A stretch of DNA of 64,000 bases from assembly GCF_017163705.1 (NCBI RefSeq), contig NZ_JAFIWB010000001.1, forward strand, positions 62,001 to 126,000, in the 5' to 3' direction. Below, piece by piece: positions 8,101 through 19,645 of this stretch. The position numbers and the translations under genes are program-made. The DNA is from Xanthomonas bonasiae. GTDB lineage: Bacteria > Pseudomonadota > Gammaproteobacteria > Xanthomonadales > Xanthomonadaceae. The notes beneath the pieces were generated by a model that saw nothing but the letters and a program-made list of their open reading frames with translations, had not been told where the DNA came from and ran no database searches. Positions within the stretch are counted from its first letter, which is position 1, and the number at the start of each line of letters is the position of its first letter.

Positions 8101-10749
8101 TCAGGGGAGATGTTGCTTGACCCAGGCGGGTACGCCCTCGAGCGCAAGGGCAAGGGCGGGCCCGTCCTCACCACCACCCTGGGCGAGGTCCGGGCGGCCG
8201 CCGCCCTTGCCCGAGATCTGACCGGCGATATGGCTCAGCAGTTCCCCAGCCTTGACCCGGCCCATTGGGCTGCCGTTCACCCCGGCGACCAGGGCCGCCT
8301 TGCCCTCGCTGGCGCCGGCCAGCACGATCACGCTGTCGCCCAGTTGCTGCTTCAGGCGGTCCATCGCCTCGCGCAAGGCCTTGGCATCGAAGCCTTCCAG
8401 GCGCACCGCGAGCACCTTCACACCGGCCACCTCGACCGCCGTGGCGGCCAGGTCGGCGGTGGCGCCGGACGCCAGCTTGGCCTTCAGCGCCTCCAGCTCG
8501 CGCTCCAGGCGCTTGTGCCTGTCGCCCAGCTGGCGAATCTTCTCGACCACGTCGCCGGCGCTGCCGCCGACCAGCTCGGCCGCTTCGTGCAGCTTGGCCT
8601 CTTCGGCCGCCACATGGTCCAGGGCGCCCTGCCCGGTCACCGCCTCGATCCGGCGCACGCCGGCCGACACGCCGCCCTCGCTGGTGATCTTGAACAGGCC
8701 GATGTCGCCGGTGCGCGCCACGTGCGTGCCGCCGCACAGCTCGGTGGAGTAGTCGCCCATCTTCAGCACACGCACGCGTTCGCCGTATTTCTCGCCGAAC
8801 AGCGCCATCGCGCCGAAGTCCAGCGCCTCCTGCATGCCCATGTGGTGCACCTCGACCGCGTGGTTGGCACGCACCTGCGCGTTGACCTTGCGCTCGATCA
8901 CCGCCAGTTCCTCGGCGCTCATCGGCTGGAAGTGCGAGAAATCGAAGCGCAGCCGGTCCGGCGCGACCAGCGACCCCTTCTGCTGCACGTGGGTGCCGAG
9001 CACCTCGCGCAACGCGGCGTGCAGCAGGTGCGTGGCCGAATGGTTGAGGATGGTGGCGCCGCGGCGGTCGCTGTCGACCTGCGCCGACAGCGTGGCGCCG
9101 ACCTGCAGGCGGCCGCTGCGCAGCTGGCCGACATGGCCATGGAACTGGCCGGCGAACTTCTGCGTCTCCTCGACCTGGAACAGCACGCCGTCCGCGCTCA
9201 ACTGGCCCAGGTCGCCGACCTGGCCGCCGGATTCGGCATAGAACGGGGTGCGATCGAGCAGCACGATCGCCGCATCGCCGGCCTCGACCGACTCGACCGG
9301 GCGCCCGTCCTTCAACAGCGCGACCACCTTCAGCGCATCGGCCTGCAGCGCGTCGTAGCCCAGGAACACCGTGGGAACCAGTTGCGCCACCAGGTCCGCC
9401 GGCAGCGTGGTACCGCCGCCGAACTTGCCGGCCGCGCGCGCGGTCTCGCGCTGGCGCTCCATCGCGCTTTCGAAGCCGGCCATGTCCACCTCCATGCCGC
9501 GCTCGCGGGCGATGTCGGCGGTGAGATCGACCGGGAAGCCATAGGTGTCGTACAGACGGAACGCGTCCGCGCCGGGGATGCTGCCGCTGGCGCGGGCGGC
9601 GATCTCGTCGAAGATCTTCATGCCCGAGTCCAGGGTCTCGGCAAAACGCTCCTCTTCGGCCTGCAGCGCCCGCTGCACGGTGGACAGCGCCGCCGGCAGT
9701 TCCGGATAGGCCTCGCCCATCAGGTCGGACAGGGTGGCCGCCATTTTGTGGAAGAACGGCTGGCGCACGCCGAGCATCCAGCCATGGCGCAGGGCGCGGC
9801 GGATGATCCGGCGCAGCACGTAGCCGCGGCCCTCGTTGGACGGCAGCACGCCATCGACGATCAGGAACGAGCAGGCGCGGATGTGGTCGGCGATCACGCG
9901 CAGCGACTTGTTCTCCAGGTCGGCCATGCCGGTCAGCTCGGAGGCGTGGCGGATCAGCGTCTGGAACAGGTCGATCTCGTAGTTGCTGTGCACGTGCTGC
10001 AGGATCGCGGCCAGGCGCTCCAGGCCCATGCCGGTATCCACGCACGGCGCCGGCAGCGGCACCAGGGTGCCGTCGGGCTGGCGGTCGAACTGCATGAACA
10101 CCAGGTTCCAGATCTCGATGAAGCGGTCGCCATCCTCGTCCGGCGAGCCCGGGGGGCCGCCGGCGATATGCGCGCCGTGGTCGTAGAAGATCTCGGTGCA
10201 CGGGCCGCAGGGGCCGGTGTCGGCCATCTGCCAGAAGTTGTCCGAGGCGTACGGGGCGCCCTTGTTGTCGCCGATGCGCACGATCCGCTCCGGCGGCACC
10301 CCGATCATGTCGCGCCACAGCTCGTAGGCCTGCTCGTCGGTGTGGTAGACGGTGACCAGCAGGCGCTCCGCAGGCAGCTTCCAGACCTGGGTCAGCAGTT
10401 CCCAGGCCCAGGCGATCGCCTCTTTCTTGAAATAGTCGCCGAACGACCAGTTGCCCAGCATTTCGAAGAAGGTGTGATGGCGCGCGGTATAGCCGACCGA
10501 ATCCAGGTCGTTGTGCTTGCCGCCAGCGCGCAGGCAGCGCTGCACGTCGGCCGCCCGCACATAGCTGCGCTTCTCGGCGCCGAGGAACACGTCCTTGAAC
10601 TGCACCATGCCGGAATTGGTGAACAACAGCGTCGGATCGTTGCCCGGCACCAGCGGCGCGGACGGTACGATGGTATGGCCCTTCCCGTTGAAGAACTCGA
10701 GGAAGTCGCTGCGGATCTGGGAGGTGGAGAATTTGGCGGGTGCGTTCAT
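8101..10749 (-). CDS. alaS: alanine--tRNA ligase
   Basis: 882 residues, the expected full length. The class II catalytic domain is at the N-terminus ([52 protein letters not shown]). The editing domain carries the zinc motifs [11 protein letters not shown] and [13 protein letters not shown]. The C-terminal part holds the coiled-coil oligomerisation and C-Ala regions. It charges tRNA-Ala and clears mischarged Ser/Gly. The start at ATG 10749 ([16 protein letters not shown]) matches the family; the open frame continues upstream without support. It lies 107 bases downstream of recX on the same strand, in the conserved recA-recX-alaS-csrA order. Confidence 0.98.
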   Translation of the reverse strand: MNAPAKFSTSQIRSDFLEFFNGKGHTIVPSAPLVPGNDPTLLFTNSGMVQFKDVFLGAEKRSYVRAADVQRCLRAGGKHNDLDSVGYTARHHTFFEMLGNWSFGDYFKKEAIAWAWELLTQVWKLPAERLLVTVYHTDEQAYELWRDMIGVPPERIVRIGDNKGAPYASDNFWQMADTGPCGPCTEIFYDHGAHIAGGPPGSPDEDGDRFIEIWNLVFMQFDRQPDGTLVPLPAPCVDTGMGLERLAAILQHVHSNYEIDLFQTLIRHASELTGMADLENKSLRVIADHIRACSFLIVDGVLPSNEGRGYVLRRIIRRALRHGWMLGVRQPFFHKMAATLSDLMGEAYPELPAALSTVQRALQAEEERFAETLDSGMKIFDEIAARASGSIPGADAFRLYDTYGFPVDLTADIARERGMEVDMAGFESAMERQRETARAAGKFGGGTTLPADLVAQLVPTVFLGYDALQADALKVVALLKDGRPVESVEAGDAAIVLLDRTPFYAESGGQVGDLGQLSADGVLFQVEETQKFAGQFHGHVGQLRSGRLQVGATLSAQVDSDRRGATILNHSATHLLHAALREVLGTHVQQKGSLVAPDRLRFDFSHFQPMSAEELAVIERKVNAQVRANHAVEVHHMGMQEALDFGAMALFGEKYGERVRVLKMGDYSTELCGGTHVARTGDIGLFKITSEGGVSAGVRRIEAVTGQGALDHVAAEEAKLHEAAELVGGSAGDVVEKIRQLGDRHKRLERELEALKAKLASGATADLAATAVEVAGVKVLAVRLEGFDAKALREAMDRLKQQLGDSVIVLAGASEGKAALVAGVNGSPMGRVKAGELLSHIAGQISGKGGGRPDLAQGGGEDGPALALALEGVPAWVKQHLP

Positions 10750-10855
10750 GGGCTGGCTATAGACGAGCGGACGGGTTTCCGGGCGTACCCCCTCAAGATA
10801 AGGGCGTGCGGAAACCGGACAAGACAATCCGCCAAGGTTAGCAGGCCCGGCCCGC

Positions 10856-11350
10856 TCAGTCCTCCGGCTCGTAGCGCGTGGCCGCGCGGATGCTGTCGCC
10901 ATCGAAACCGCGCCGCGCCAGCAGATCGGCGGCCTTGCGCCGCTGTGCCAGGTCCACTGGTCCGGCGGCGCCGAAGCGTCGCTGCACCAGATCGCGGGCG
11001 TTTTCGCTCCAGTCGCCGTCGAATGCGGCCATCGCCGTGGCGATAGCCTCGCTATCCAGGCCGTGGGTGCCCAGTTCGGCACGAATATGCAAGGGTCCAT
11101 AGCCGGTATTGGCCCGGCTGCGCACCAGCAGTTCGGCGAAGCGGCCATCGTCCTGCCAGCCCTCGCCCGCCAGGCGCTCCACCGCGGCGGCGGCGGCATC
11201 CGGCTCCACGCCGCGCGCCCGCAATTTGCGGGTCAGTTCCTTGCGCGAATGTTCGCGGCGCACCAGCAGGCCCAAGGCCCGCTGCAATGGCGTCTGTTCC
11301 GGCTGCCGGCGGCGCCGGCGCGGTTCCTGTGCTTGTTCGTCGTCACCCAT
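10856..11350 (-). CDS. recX: regulatory protein RecX
   Basis: 164 residues with the three-helix RecX repeats: [35 protein letters not shown] in pieces near residues 34-68, then [24 protein letters not shown], then a C-terminal RRFG and [13 protein letters not shown] repeat. The first 25 residues are a basic Arg/Gln-rich extension. RecX binds RecA filaments and limits their growth. It follows recA after 118 bases and is very likely transcribed with it. Confidence 0.93.
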   Translation of the reverse strand: MGDDEQAQEPRRRRRQPEQTPLQRALGLLVRREHSRKELTRKLRARGVEPDAAAAAVERLAGEGWQDDGRFAELLVRSRANTGYGPLHIRAELGTHGLDSEAIATAMAAFDGDWSENARDLVQRRFGAAGPVDLAQRRKAADLLARRGFDGDSIRAATRYEPED

Positions 11351-11468
11351 GCAGGCTCACCGCCACGATCGTCAATGTGCCGTCCCTGGCACCTGCCCTC
11401 CTGGCTTGCTCAAGACTGCCGAGGGAGACGAGCGGCACTGACTCCACCGCTCCCCCGGCAGAAGACCA

Positions 11469-12518
<1,050 letters not shown>

Positions 12519-12703
12519 TTTGGTGTCCTTCGGAGGTGAGGATGATTTGCGGGGTAGGTTCAATTTAGCGGCCAGGTATCGCACGGGCTGAGACAGTGCG
12601 GGGCAAAGAAAAAATAATTCGTCCGGGCAGGTCTACAGCAGCGGCGAACAGCGATGGTGCGGGTCGGGAAAATCCGGCCTGCGGTGTAGTGCAATCTCCA
12701 ACA

Positions 12704-13339
12704 TCAACGATTGGGGCGCAGCAGGCCGCAATACAGGCCTTCGATGGCGAAATCCTGGTCGGGCAGCACGTCGATCGGCGCGTAGTCCGGGTTGCGCGGC
12801 AGCAGGCGGATGCGGTCCTTGCCGATCTTCAGCAGCTTGACCGTGATCTCCTCGTCGATCCGCGCCACCACGATCTGCCCGGAACGGGCGTCGCGGGTCC
12901 GGTGCACGCCGATCAGGTCGCCGTCGAAGATGCCTTCGTCGCGCATCGAGTCGCCCTGCACCTTCAACAGGTAGTCCGGCGCCGGCGAGAAGAACACCCG
13001 GTCCAGCACCACGAAATCGTCCGAACCGATGTCCGCGCCGATCGGCAGGCCGGCGGCGACCCGCCCCAGCACCGGCAGGCGCAGGATGTCGGCACTGTCC
13101 ACCTGCGGGGCAGGCGCCGGTGCGGCCGCGCCGCTCAGCAGCCGGATGCCGCGCGCCTGTCCCGGCACGCGGCGGATCGCGCCGGCCTGCTCCAGGGCTT
13201 CCAGGTGGTATTGCGCGGCGCGCACACCCTTGAAGCCGAAGGCACGGGCGATCTCGGTCTGCGACGGCGGTGCGCCGTCGTGCTCGATACGCTGGGCGAT
13301 CAGGTCGAGGATCGCTTGCTGGGTTTCGGTCAGTTCCAT
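12704..13339 (-). CDS. lexA: SOS repressor LexA
   Basis: 211 residues. The winged-helix N-terminal domain is visible (MELTETQQAILDLIAQRI, PPSQTEIARAFGFKGVRA). The self-cleavage site is Ala96-Gly97 (GRVAAGLP), with catalytic Ser131 (GDSMRDEG) and Lys168 (ITVKLLK). The start at 13339 is the only one matching the LexA N-terminus. A perfect 19-bp palindromic operator ends two bases upstream of the start codon, which leaves no room for a Shine-Dalgarno sequence, so translation may be leaderless or use a weak site. It represses the SOS regulon, and this operator shows autoregulation. Confidence 0.97.
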   Translation of the reverse strand: MELTETQQAILDLIAQRIEHDGAPPSQTEIARAFGFKGVRAAQYHLEALEQAGAIRRVPGQARGIRLLSGAAAPAPAPQVDSADILRLPVLGRVAAGLPIGADIGSDDFVVLDRVFFSPAPDYLLKVQGDSMRDEGIFDGDLIGVHRTRDARSGQIVVARIDEEITVKLLKIGKDRIRLLPRNPDYAPIDVLPDQDFAIEGLYCGLLRPNR

Positions 13340-13341
13340 GG

Positions 13342-13360
13342 TTAGTAGTAATACTACTAA
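13342..13360. promoter_or_regulatory. LexA (SOS) operator of lexA
   Basis: TTAGTAGTAATACTACTAA is a perfect inverted repeat around a central A/T and matches the Xanthomonas-type LexA box (TTAGTA-N-TACTAA). It stands directly against the lexA start codon with two bases between. No second copy was seen before recA or elsewhere in the window. Confidence 0.92.
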
Positions 13361-13492
13361 AAACGGAAATGGGCAACCACTGCGTGATCGCATCAAGGGG
13401 GTAGCTGCGGTTCCGCAGACAACCCGCCCGGGCTGGGCCTGGTCGCCACACACCCGCACACCGGACGTCGCTCGCAGCGACCACCGCTCCGC

Positions 13493-15181
13493 TCAGCGGC
13501 CGCTGCGCCAGATCGAGATCAGGATCCACACGCCCGACAGCGCCGCGCCGATGAAGCCGCCCACGCCGATCGCCAGCAGCCAGCGGCTGGAGACGCCGCC
13601 GACGCTGTTCATCACGATCGAGGAGCCGATGATCAGCGCCGCGGTGACGATGCCCATGGTCAGCCGATTCGCGGCGCGGTTGACCTGGTCGCCGAAGCCC
13701 TTCAGCGACGTCGTCTCGACATTGAGCTGCAGCCGTCCGCGCCGCGCCGCCTGCAGCAGCCGGCGGGTGTCGCGCGGCAGGTCGCCGAGCAGTTCCAGCG
13801 CGCCGAGCACGGTGCGGCGGCCGCGCTTGGCCATCGCGCGCGGGGCGAAGCGCTGCAGCATCACCCGCTCCAGATACGGCGCCGCGGCGCCGGCCATGTC
13901 GAAGTCCGGATCGAGCTGGCGCCCTACCCCTTCCAGGGTCAGGAAGGTCTTGATCATCAGCGCCAGGTCGGCCGGCAGCGCCAGCGCGTGCTGGCGCAGG
14001 ATCGCGGTGACGTCGCCGAGCATCGCGCCGACCCGCAGCTCCTTCAACGGCACGCCGCGGTACTGGTCGACGAAGCCGGCGATCTCCAGTTGCAGCCGCG
14101 CCTCGTCGATCTCGGCATCGCCGTCGGTCCATTCCAGCAGCACGTCGGTGACCGCCTCGGCCTCCTGGGTGACCAGGCCGTGCAGCAACTGCACGACCTG
14201 GTAGCGGCGCTGCTCGGAGATGCGCCCGACCATGCCGAAATCGATCACCGCGATGCGTTCGCCGGGCAGGTAGAAGATGTTGCCCGGGTGCGGATCGGCG
14301 TGGAAGCAGCCGTCCTCGAGCACCATCTTCAGCACGATCTCGGCGCCGACGCGGGCCAGTCGGCGGCGGTCCAGGCCGGCGGCATCCACACCCGCCAGGT
14401 CGCGCCCGCCGATGCCGGCGACGAAGTCCTGCACGTTGAGCGTCTCGCAGGTCCACTGCCAGTGCACGCGCGGGATCAGGATCTCGTCGTGGCCCTGGAA
14501 ATTGGCGGCGATGCGCTCGGCGTTGCGGCATTCGCCGGCGAAATCCAGTTCGCGCCGCAGCGACACGGTGAACTGATGCACCACCTCCGCCGGGTGGTAG
14601 CGCTTGAGATCGGCCGCACGCGCCTCGACGATCTCCGCCAGCCGCGCCAGCAGCCGCAGGTCGGCCTCGATCACGTCGCGGATGCCGGGGCGGCGCACCT
14701 TCATCACCACCGCAGTGCCGTCGTGCAGCCAGGCGCGGTGGGTCTGCGCCAGCGACGCGGCGGCCAGCGGAGTCTCCTCGACCTGGGCGAAGATCGCCGA
14801 CGGCGCCTCGCTCAACGCCTCGAGCAGTTGCGGCAGGATCTGTTCGTAGGGCAGCGCCGGCGCCGCGTTCTGCAGCTCGCCGAGTTCGTCGATCCACTCC
14901 GGCGGCAGCAGGTCCACGCGCGTGGCCAGCACCTGGCCGAGCTTGACGAAGGTCGGCCCGAGATCCTGCAACGCACGCCGCACCCGCTGCGGCGCCGACA
15001 TGCGCAGCATCTCTTCGGCGTTGTGCCAGTGCAGCAGGCGTCCGGCGCGTTCCAGCACGTCGGCCATGCCGATGCGGCGGACCACGTCGCCGAAGCCGTA
15101 ACGGATCAGCACCGAGGCGATTTCCTGCAAACGCCCCAGGTCGCGGACCGTGCTCAGCGCCTCCCACATCGCGGTCGCCAC
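13493..15181 (-). CDS. ubiB: ABC1/UbiB-family atypical kinase/ATPase
   Basis: 562 residues of the UbiB/ADCK fold. The KxGQ motif is in PTFVKLGQVLATRVDLLP (about residue 80), the VQVRRPG-like strand is VVMKVRRPGI, and the catalytic loop and metal site are DGCFHADPHPGN and VIDFGMVGR. Two hydrophobic helices at the C-terminus (about 505-560) anchor it to the inner membrane. Family members support ubiquinone biosynthesis, probably as ATPases that extract lipid intermediates. In Xanthomonas ubiB-like paralogues exist, so this could be the UbiB proper or a second ABC1 protein. It lies between pncC (17 bases upstream) and lexA (153 bases downstream) on the same strand. Confidence 0.85.
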   Translation of the reverse strand: MATAMWEALSTVRDLGRLQEIASVLIRYGFGDVVRRIGMADVLERAGRLLHWHNAEEMLRMSAPQRVRRALQDLGPTFVKLGQVLATRVDLLPPEWIDELGELQNAAPALPYEQILPQLLEALSEAPSAIFAQVEETPLAAASLAQTHRAWLHDGTAVVMKVRRPGIRDVIEADLRLLARLAEIVEARAADLKRYHPAEVVHQFTVSLRRELDFAGECRNAERIAANFQGHDEILIPRVHWQWTCETLNVQDFVAGIGGRDLAGVDAAGLDRRRLARVGAEIVLKMVLEDGCFHADPHPGNIFYLPGERIAVIDFGMVGRISEQRRYQVVQLLHGLVTQEAEAVTDVLLEWTDGDAEIDEARLQLEIAGFVDQYRGVPLKELRVGAMLGDVTAILRQHALALPADLALMIKTFLTLEGVGRQLDPDFDMAGAAAPYLERVMLQRFAPRAMAKRGRRTVLGALELLGDLPRDTRRLLQAARRGRLQLNVETTSLKGFGDQVNRAANRLTMGIVTAALIIGSSIVMNSVGGVSSRWLLAIGVGGFIGAALSGVWILISIWRSGR

Positions 15182-15198
15182 CTAGCGCCCGTCGGCGT

Positions 15199-15693
15199 TC
15201 ACAGCAGCGCGCCGAGGCCGTGCAGCGCCGCGGCGACGGTCTGCCGGCGCACCGCGTCGCGGTCGCCGTCGAAATGGAACAACTGCGCGCTGGCGTAGCC
15301 GCCGCGCCGCTTCCAGCCCACCCACACGGTGCCGACCGGCTTGTCGGCGGAACCGCCGCCGGGGCCGGCGATGCCGGTCACCGCCACCGCGATGCTGGCG
15401 CCGGAATTGACCAGCGCGCCGGACACCATCTCGATCACCGTCTCGCGGCTGACCGCGCCGTGGTGCTCCAGGGTCTGCGGACGCACGCCGAGCAGCGCCT
15501 GCTTGGCCTCGTAGCTGTAGGCGACCATGCCGCAATCGAACCAGTCCGAGGAGCCGGAAATATCCGTCATCGCCTTGGCGATCCAGCCGCCGCTGCAGCT
15601 CTCGGCGGTGACCAGGCGCTCGCGCGCGGTGCGCAGCTGATCGCTGAGCGCAGTGGCGAGTTGCAGGAGTTGCGGGTCGGTGGGGACGTTCAT
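15199..15693 (-). CDS. pncC: CinA C-terminal domain protein (NMN amidohydrolase type)
   Basis: 164 residues, the stand-alone CinA C-terminal domain without the N-terminal molybdopterin-binding part. Signatures seen are RLVTAESCSGGWIAKAMTDISGSS in pieces (residues 26-48), AVSRETVIEMV and AVAVTGIAGPGGGSADKPVGTVW. Members deamidate nicotinamide mononucleotide to NaMN in pyridine-nucleotide recycling. The start at ATG 15693 (MNVPTDPQLLQLA) gives the usual length; the open frame upstream is repeat-like sequence. It is linked with recA here, as in many genomes. Confidence 0.9.
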   Translation of the reverse strand: MNVPTDPQLLQLATALSDQLRTARERLVTAESCSGGWIAKAMTDISGSSDWFDCGMVAYSYEAKQALLGVRPQTLEHHGAVSRETVIEMVSGALVNSGASIAVAVTGIAGPGGGSADKPVGTVWVGWKRRGGYASAQLFHFDGDRDAVRRQTVAAALHGLGALL

Positions 15694-16048
15694 GGCGCTG
15701 CTCGGGAAACCAATGCGCTTTGTAGCCGAATTCGCCACGGCTGTCGCGTTTGCGCGGCGCGCGGCCCTGCGTGGCTTCAGCGATGGTGGCGCAGCGGGCT
15801 GGCGCTGGCGCTTCAGGCGCAGGCTCGCTTGCATGCCGCCGCCATCAGTAGCGTCTTCGCGCAGCGGGGAAGAACAGCGACTTGCCGATTCAGATGACAC
15901 CACCGCAGGAGCAGCTTCAGCCGCGACGGACCGTCTCGGTAGAACCCGTCGCGGCTGAAGCCGCGCCTACAGACCTTGCGCAAGCCGCAAACGGCCGAGT
16001 CCAAATGCACCTAGCCGAGGCGTGCAGCGGCGCGATCCGGCATTGCGA
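15694..16048. other. 355-base intergenic region with no gene
   Basis: The stretch separates pncC from hflX, both on the minus strand. No convincing coding frame or ribosome site is present. Its main content is the inverted repeat at 15908-15972; the rest is unremarkable and probably holds the pncC promoter. Confidence 0.6.
15908..15972. repeat. REP-like palindrome, cttcagccgcgac type
   Basis: Perfect 15-base arms CTTCAGCCGCGACGG (15915-15929) and CCGTCGCGGCTGAAG (15946-15960) enclose 16 bases. The flanks GGAGCAG and CGCCTAC extend the symmetry toward the common Xanthomonas form (GTAGGAGCGGCTTCAG...). Related, degenerate units occur at 38057-38146 and 38169-38276. Confidence 0.75.
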
Positions 16049-17374
16049 CTAACGCTGCTGCCACTCCTCTTCCTCGCGCGGCGGCAACAGCGCGCGGATC
16101 GGCGCGCCGTCGGCGCTGGCGGCCAGGCGCTCGGCCTCGGTGATCGGGATGTCCACCTGCAGCAACCAGCCGTCTTCGTCGGCCTGCTCGCTGCGGATCA
16201 CCTGCAGTTGGTGCAGCTGCGAGCGCAGGCGCCCGGCGCTGGACGGCAGGCGCAGTCTGCCCTGCACGTGCTGCAGCCCCAGCCGCTGGCCGAGCACGCC
16301 CTGCAGCAGGTCCAGGCCACGTTCGTCGCGCGCCGAGATCCAGACCCGCTCGCGGCGCGCCTCGTCCGGCACCCCGTCCTGCGCATCGTGGCGCACGTCG
16401 GCGCCTTCGATGCGGTCGATCTTGTTGAACACCAGCAACTGCGGCAGATCGCCGGCGCCGACCGCGTGCAGCACCTCGTCGACCTGGGCGATGCGCTCTT
16501 CGCGCAACGGATCGGCGGCATCGACCACGTGCAGCAGGAAATCGGCCTCGCGCGCCTCGGACAGGGTCGAGCGGAACGCGGCGACCAGTTCGTGCGGCAG
16601 GTTGCGCACGAAGCCGACGGTGTCGGCCAGCATCGCGTTGCCGCCCGGCAGCGCGATGCGGCGCACGGTCGGGTCCAGGGTCGCGAACAGCTGGTCGGCG
16701 GCGTAGGCCTCGGCCCCGGTCAAGGCGTTGAACAGGGTCGACTTGCCGGCATTGGTATAGCCGACCACCGCGATCCGCGGCAGTTCGCTGCGTACCCGCG
16801 CACGGCGCATCTGGGTGTGTTGCACCTCGACCTTTTCCAGCCGCTTCTGCAACTGCTCGACCCGCTTCTGCAGCAGCCGGCGGTCGGTTTCCAGCTGGGT
16901 TTCGCCAGGACCGCGCAGGCCGATCGAACCGCCGCGCTGGCGCTCCAGATGGGTCCAACCGCGCACCAGCCGCGTGGCCATGTGGCGCAGCTGCGCCAGT
17001 TCGACCTGCAGCTTGCCCTCGTGGCTGCGCGCGCGTTGCGCGAAGATGTCCAGGATCAGCCCGGTGCGGTCGATCACGCGCCGCTCCAGGTACTTTTCCA
17101 GGTTGCGCTCCTGGCCGGGACTCAGGGCATGGTTGACCAGGATCAGATCGGCGCCGCTGGCCTCGGCCGCGGCCTTGACCTCTTCCAGCTTGCCGCTGCC
17201 GATCAGCGTCGACGGGCTGGGCTTGTCGATGCGCGCGGTCAGCGTGGCAGCGATGCTGGCACCGGCGGAGCGCGCCAGGTCGGCGAACTCCTCCAGCACA
17301 TCGTCCTCCAACGGTCCACCGGCATAGGGCTGGATCAGCAGTGCGTGTTCGCCGCGGCGGGAACGATCAAACAC
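16049..17374 (-). CDS. hflX: ribosome-splitting GTPase HflX
   Basis: 441 residues, starting at GTG. The N-terminal HflX domain (GSGKLEEVKAAAEASGADLILVN region) is followed by a helical linker with GPGETQLETDRR. The G domain has G1 GYTNAGKST, G3 DTVGFV and G4 NKID, and a C-terminal domain follows. HflX rescues stalled or heat-damaged ribosomes by splitting subunits in a GTP-dependent way. It lies 26 bases after hfq and completes the conserved miaA-hfq-hflX order, so it is probably co-transcribed with them. Confidence 0.96.
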   Translation of the reverse strand: MFDRSRRGEHALLIQPYAGGPLEDDVLEEFADLARSAGASIAATLTARIDKPSPSTLIGSGKLEEVKAAAEASGADLILVNHALSPGQERNLEKYLERRVIDRTGLILDIFAQRARSHEGKLQVELAQLRHMATRLVRGWTHLERQRGGSIGLRGPGETQLETDRRLLQKRVEQLQKRLEKVEVQHTQMRRARVRSELPRIAVVGYTNAGKSTLFNALTGAEAYAADQLFATLDPTVRRIALPGGNAMLADTVGFVRNLPHELVAAFRSTLSEAREADFLLHVVDAADPLREERIAQVDEVLHAVGAGDLPQLLVFNKIDRIEGADVRHDAQDGVPDEARRERVWISARDERGLDLLQGVLGQRLGLQHVQGRLRLPSSAGRLRSQLHQLQVIRSEQADEDGWLLQVDIPITEAERLAASADGAPIRALLPPREEEEWQQR

Positions 17375-17400
17375 CCGCGGCTCCGGTCTTCACCAGCGTC

Positions 17401-17676
17401 TTACTCGGCTTCGTCATCGTCCGCACTACCACCCTCGTTCTGCTGCACATAGCCACCGCCCGGTCCGACGCGCACGTTGCGCGCCGGCACCACGGTGGAA
17501 ATGGCGTGTTTGTAGACCATCTGGCTCACGGTGTTGCGCAACAGCACCACGAACTGGTCGAAGGACTCGATGGTACCCTGCAGCTTGATGCCGTTGACCA
17601 GATACACCGAGACCGGCACCCGTTCGCGACGCAGCGCGTTCAGGAAAGGATCCTGTAAGGATTGCCCCTTGGACAT
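17401..17676 (-). CDS. hfq: RNA chaperone Hfq
   Basis: 91 residues. The Sm1 motif ([24 protein letters not shown]) and Sm2 motif ([10 protein letters not shown]) are both intact, with the start [22 protein letters not shown]. The C-terminal tail is acidic (GSADDDEAE). Hfq hexamers pair small RNAs with mRNAs. It lies between miaA (119 bases upstream) and hflX (26 bases downstream). Confidence 0.98.
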   Translation of the reverse strand: MSKGQSLQDPFLNALRRERVPVSVYLVNGIKLQGTIESFDQFVVLLRNTVSQMVYKHAISTVVPARNVRVGPGGGYVQQNEGGSADDDEAE

Positions 17677-17795
17677 GCTTCACTCCCGTTTATTGTTTTT
17701 ATGTGCCCGGGACGGCACTGCAGCTCCCCTGCCGTGGCCCGGACCGCCGATGTTACACAACCGCGGGCTCCAGCACAGCGCGGCGTGTAGCCAAA

Positions 17796-18746
17796 TCAGC
17801 CAAGAAAGTCCGCCACTGCGACATCCAGGCGCGCGCCGTCGCATTCGGGGTCGAACCAGCGCGCGTCCAGCTCCCCGCGCAGCCAGGTCAGTTGGCGCTT
17901 GGCCAGCTGGCGGGTAGCGGAGATCGCGCGATCGCGGAACGTGGCCGCATCGCTGGCCCCGTCCAGGTGTTCCCAGGCCTGGCGGTAGCCGACCGCGCGC
18001 ACCGCCGGCAGCTCCAGCGGCCGCGCCACCTGGCGCAACGCCGGCAAGGCGCGCAGCGCGCGCACCTCGTCGAGGAAGCCCTGCTCCAGCATCGCGTCGA
18101 AGCGCAGCGCGATGCGCCGGTGCAGCAGCGCGCGGTCGGGCGGCGCCAGCACCAGTTTCAGGACCCGCAACGGCAGCCGCGGCGGCCCCGGCTGCGCCTG
18201 CCATGCGCTGATCGGGCGGCCGCTGAGCTGGAACACTTCCAGCGCGCGCTGGATGCGCTGCGCGTCGCCGGGCCGGATCCGCCGCGCGGCCAGCGGATCG
18301 ACCTGCTGCAGCTGCGCGTGCAGCGCCGCCCAGCCGTCGGCCTGCGCGCGCGCGGCCAGCGCTGCGCGCAGCTGCGGATCGGCAGGCGGCATCGGCGCCA
18401 GGCCTTCCAGCAACGCCTGGAAATACAGGCCGGTGCCGCCGGCCAGGATCGGCAGGCGGCCGCGGGCGACGATCGCCTCCAGCGCGGCACGCGCGTCCAC
18501 CGCGAATTCGGCGGCCGAATAGGGTTGCCACGGATCGCGCAGGTCCAGCAGATGGTGCGGCACGCGCGCCAGCTGCCGGGCGTCGGGCTTGGCCGCGCCG
18601 ATGCTCAAGCCGCGGTACACCAGCGCCGAATCGACGCTGACGATCTCGCCGCCGTAGCGCTCGGCCAGGGCGATCGCCGCGGCGGTCTTGCCCGACGCGG
18701 TCGGCCCCATCAGCGCGATGGCGCGCGGGCGCCGGTCGGCGGGCAT
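17796..18746 (-). CDS. miaA: tRNA dimethylallyltransferase MiaA
   Basis: 316 residues. The P-loop reads [15 protein letters not shown], followed by [19 protein letters not shown] and the [15 protein letters not shown] and [21 protein letters not shown] motifs. It transfers a dimethylallyl group to A37 of tRNAs reading U-starting codons. The start codon overlaps the folP stop by one base (TGATG), so translation is coupled. Downstream are hfq and hflX. Confidence 0.97.
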   Translation of the reverse strand: MPADRRPRAIALMGPTASGKTAAAIALAERYGGEIVSVDSALVYRGLSIGAAKPDARQLARVPHHLLDLRDPWQPYSAAEFAVDARAALEAIVARGRLPILAGGTGLYFQALLEGLAPMPPADPQLRAALAARAQADGWAALHAQLQQVDPLAARRIRPGDAQRIQRALEVFQLSGRPISAWQAQPGPPRLPLRVLKLVLAPPDRALLHRRIALRFDAMLEQGFLDEVRALRALPALRQVARPLELPAVRAVGYRQAWEHLDGASDAATFRDRAISATRQLAKRQLTWLRGELDARWFDPECDGARLDVAVADFLG

Positions 18747-19645
18747 CAGTCCTCGTCCGGCCAGCGGAGCGCGGCGGGCGCGGCGCCGCTGCGCGGCAGC
18801 GGCACCGCCGCCAGCGCAGTCCAGACCTTCATCGCGTCGACCGTGGCGGCGACGTCGTGCACGCGCAGCAGCATCGCACCGCGCTGCGCCGCCAGCAGGT
18901 GCGCCGCCACCGAGCCGGCCACGCGCTGCTCCGGCGCGGTGCGCCCGGTCAGTTCGCCGATGCTGCGCTTGCGCGACAGCCCGGCCAGCACCGGCACGCC
19001 GAGTTCGACCAGGCGCGACAGCTGTGCCAGCAACTGCAGATTGTCGGCGGTGCCCTTGCCGAAACCGAAGCCCGGATCGACCAGCAGGCGGCGCTTGTCG
19101 ATGCCGGCCATTTCCGCGGCGAACAGGCGCTCGGCCAGGAACCGGTGCACCTCGCCGACCACGTCGTCGTAGTGCGGCGCGCTGCCGGCGGCATAGGCGT
19201 CGTCGGGCATGTGCATCAGCACCACCGGCACCCGCAGTTCCGCCGCCGCATCCAGTGCGCCGGGCCGGCGCAGGGCCTGGATGTCGTTGATCATGCCGGC
19301 GCCGGCGGCGACCGCCGCGCGCATCACGTCCGGCTTGAAGGTGTCCACGCTCAGCGGCAACGTGGTCTGCGCCGCCAGCCGCTCGATCACCGGGATGACC
19401 CGGCGCAATTCCTCTTCCACCGGGACCGGGGTGGCGCCGGGACGGGTCGATTCGCCGCCGATGTCGAGCAGGTCGGCGCCCTCCTCCACCAGGCGCAGGC
19501 CGTGCGCGACGGCCGCTTCCACCGTCGCATGCGCGCCGCCGTCGGAAAACGAGTCGGGGGTGACGTTGACGATGCCCATCACCCGCGGACGATCCAGCAA
19601 CAGGCGGCGTCCGCCGCAATCCAGGCTCGGCGAGGTTTCGAACAT
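18746..19645 (-). CDS. folP: dihydropteroate synthase
   Basis: 299 residues of the TIM-barrel DHPS family. Diagnostic motifs are [15 protein letters not shown] (pterin loop), [11 protein letters not shown], and near the C-terminus [15 protein letters not shown]. It joins 6-hydroxymethyl-dihydropterin diphosphate with p-aminobenzoate in folate synthesis and is the sulfonamide target. The start at 19645 (MFETSPSLD) is chosen by family alignment. It is the first gene of folP-miaA-hfq-hflX and is separated from ftsH by a terminator. Confidence 0.97.
   Translation of the reverse strand: MFETSPSLDCGGRRLLLDRPRVMGIVNVTPDSFSDGGAHATVEAAVAHGLRLVEEGADLLDIGGESTRPGATPVPVEEELRRVIPVIERLAAQTTLPLSVDTFKPDVMRAAVAAGAGMINDIQALRRPGALDAAAELRVPVVLMHMPDDAYAAGSAPHYDDVVGEVHRFLAERLFAAEMAGIDKRRLLVDPGFGFGKGTADNLQLLAQLSRLVELGVPVLAGLSRKRSIGELTGRTAPEQRVAGSVAAHLLAAQRGAMLLRVHDVAATVDAMKVWTALAAVPLPRSGAAPAALRWPDED

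Noticed and set aside
8053-11046. Long open frame of 997 codons on the plus strand
   Set aside because: It is antisense to alaS and recX, which match their families along the full length. Long shadow frames are expected at this GC content.
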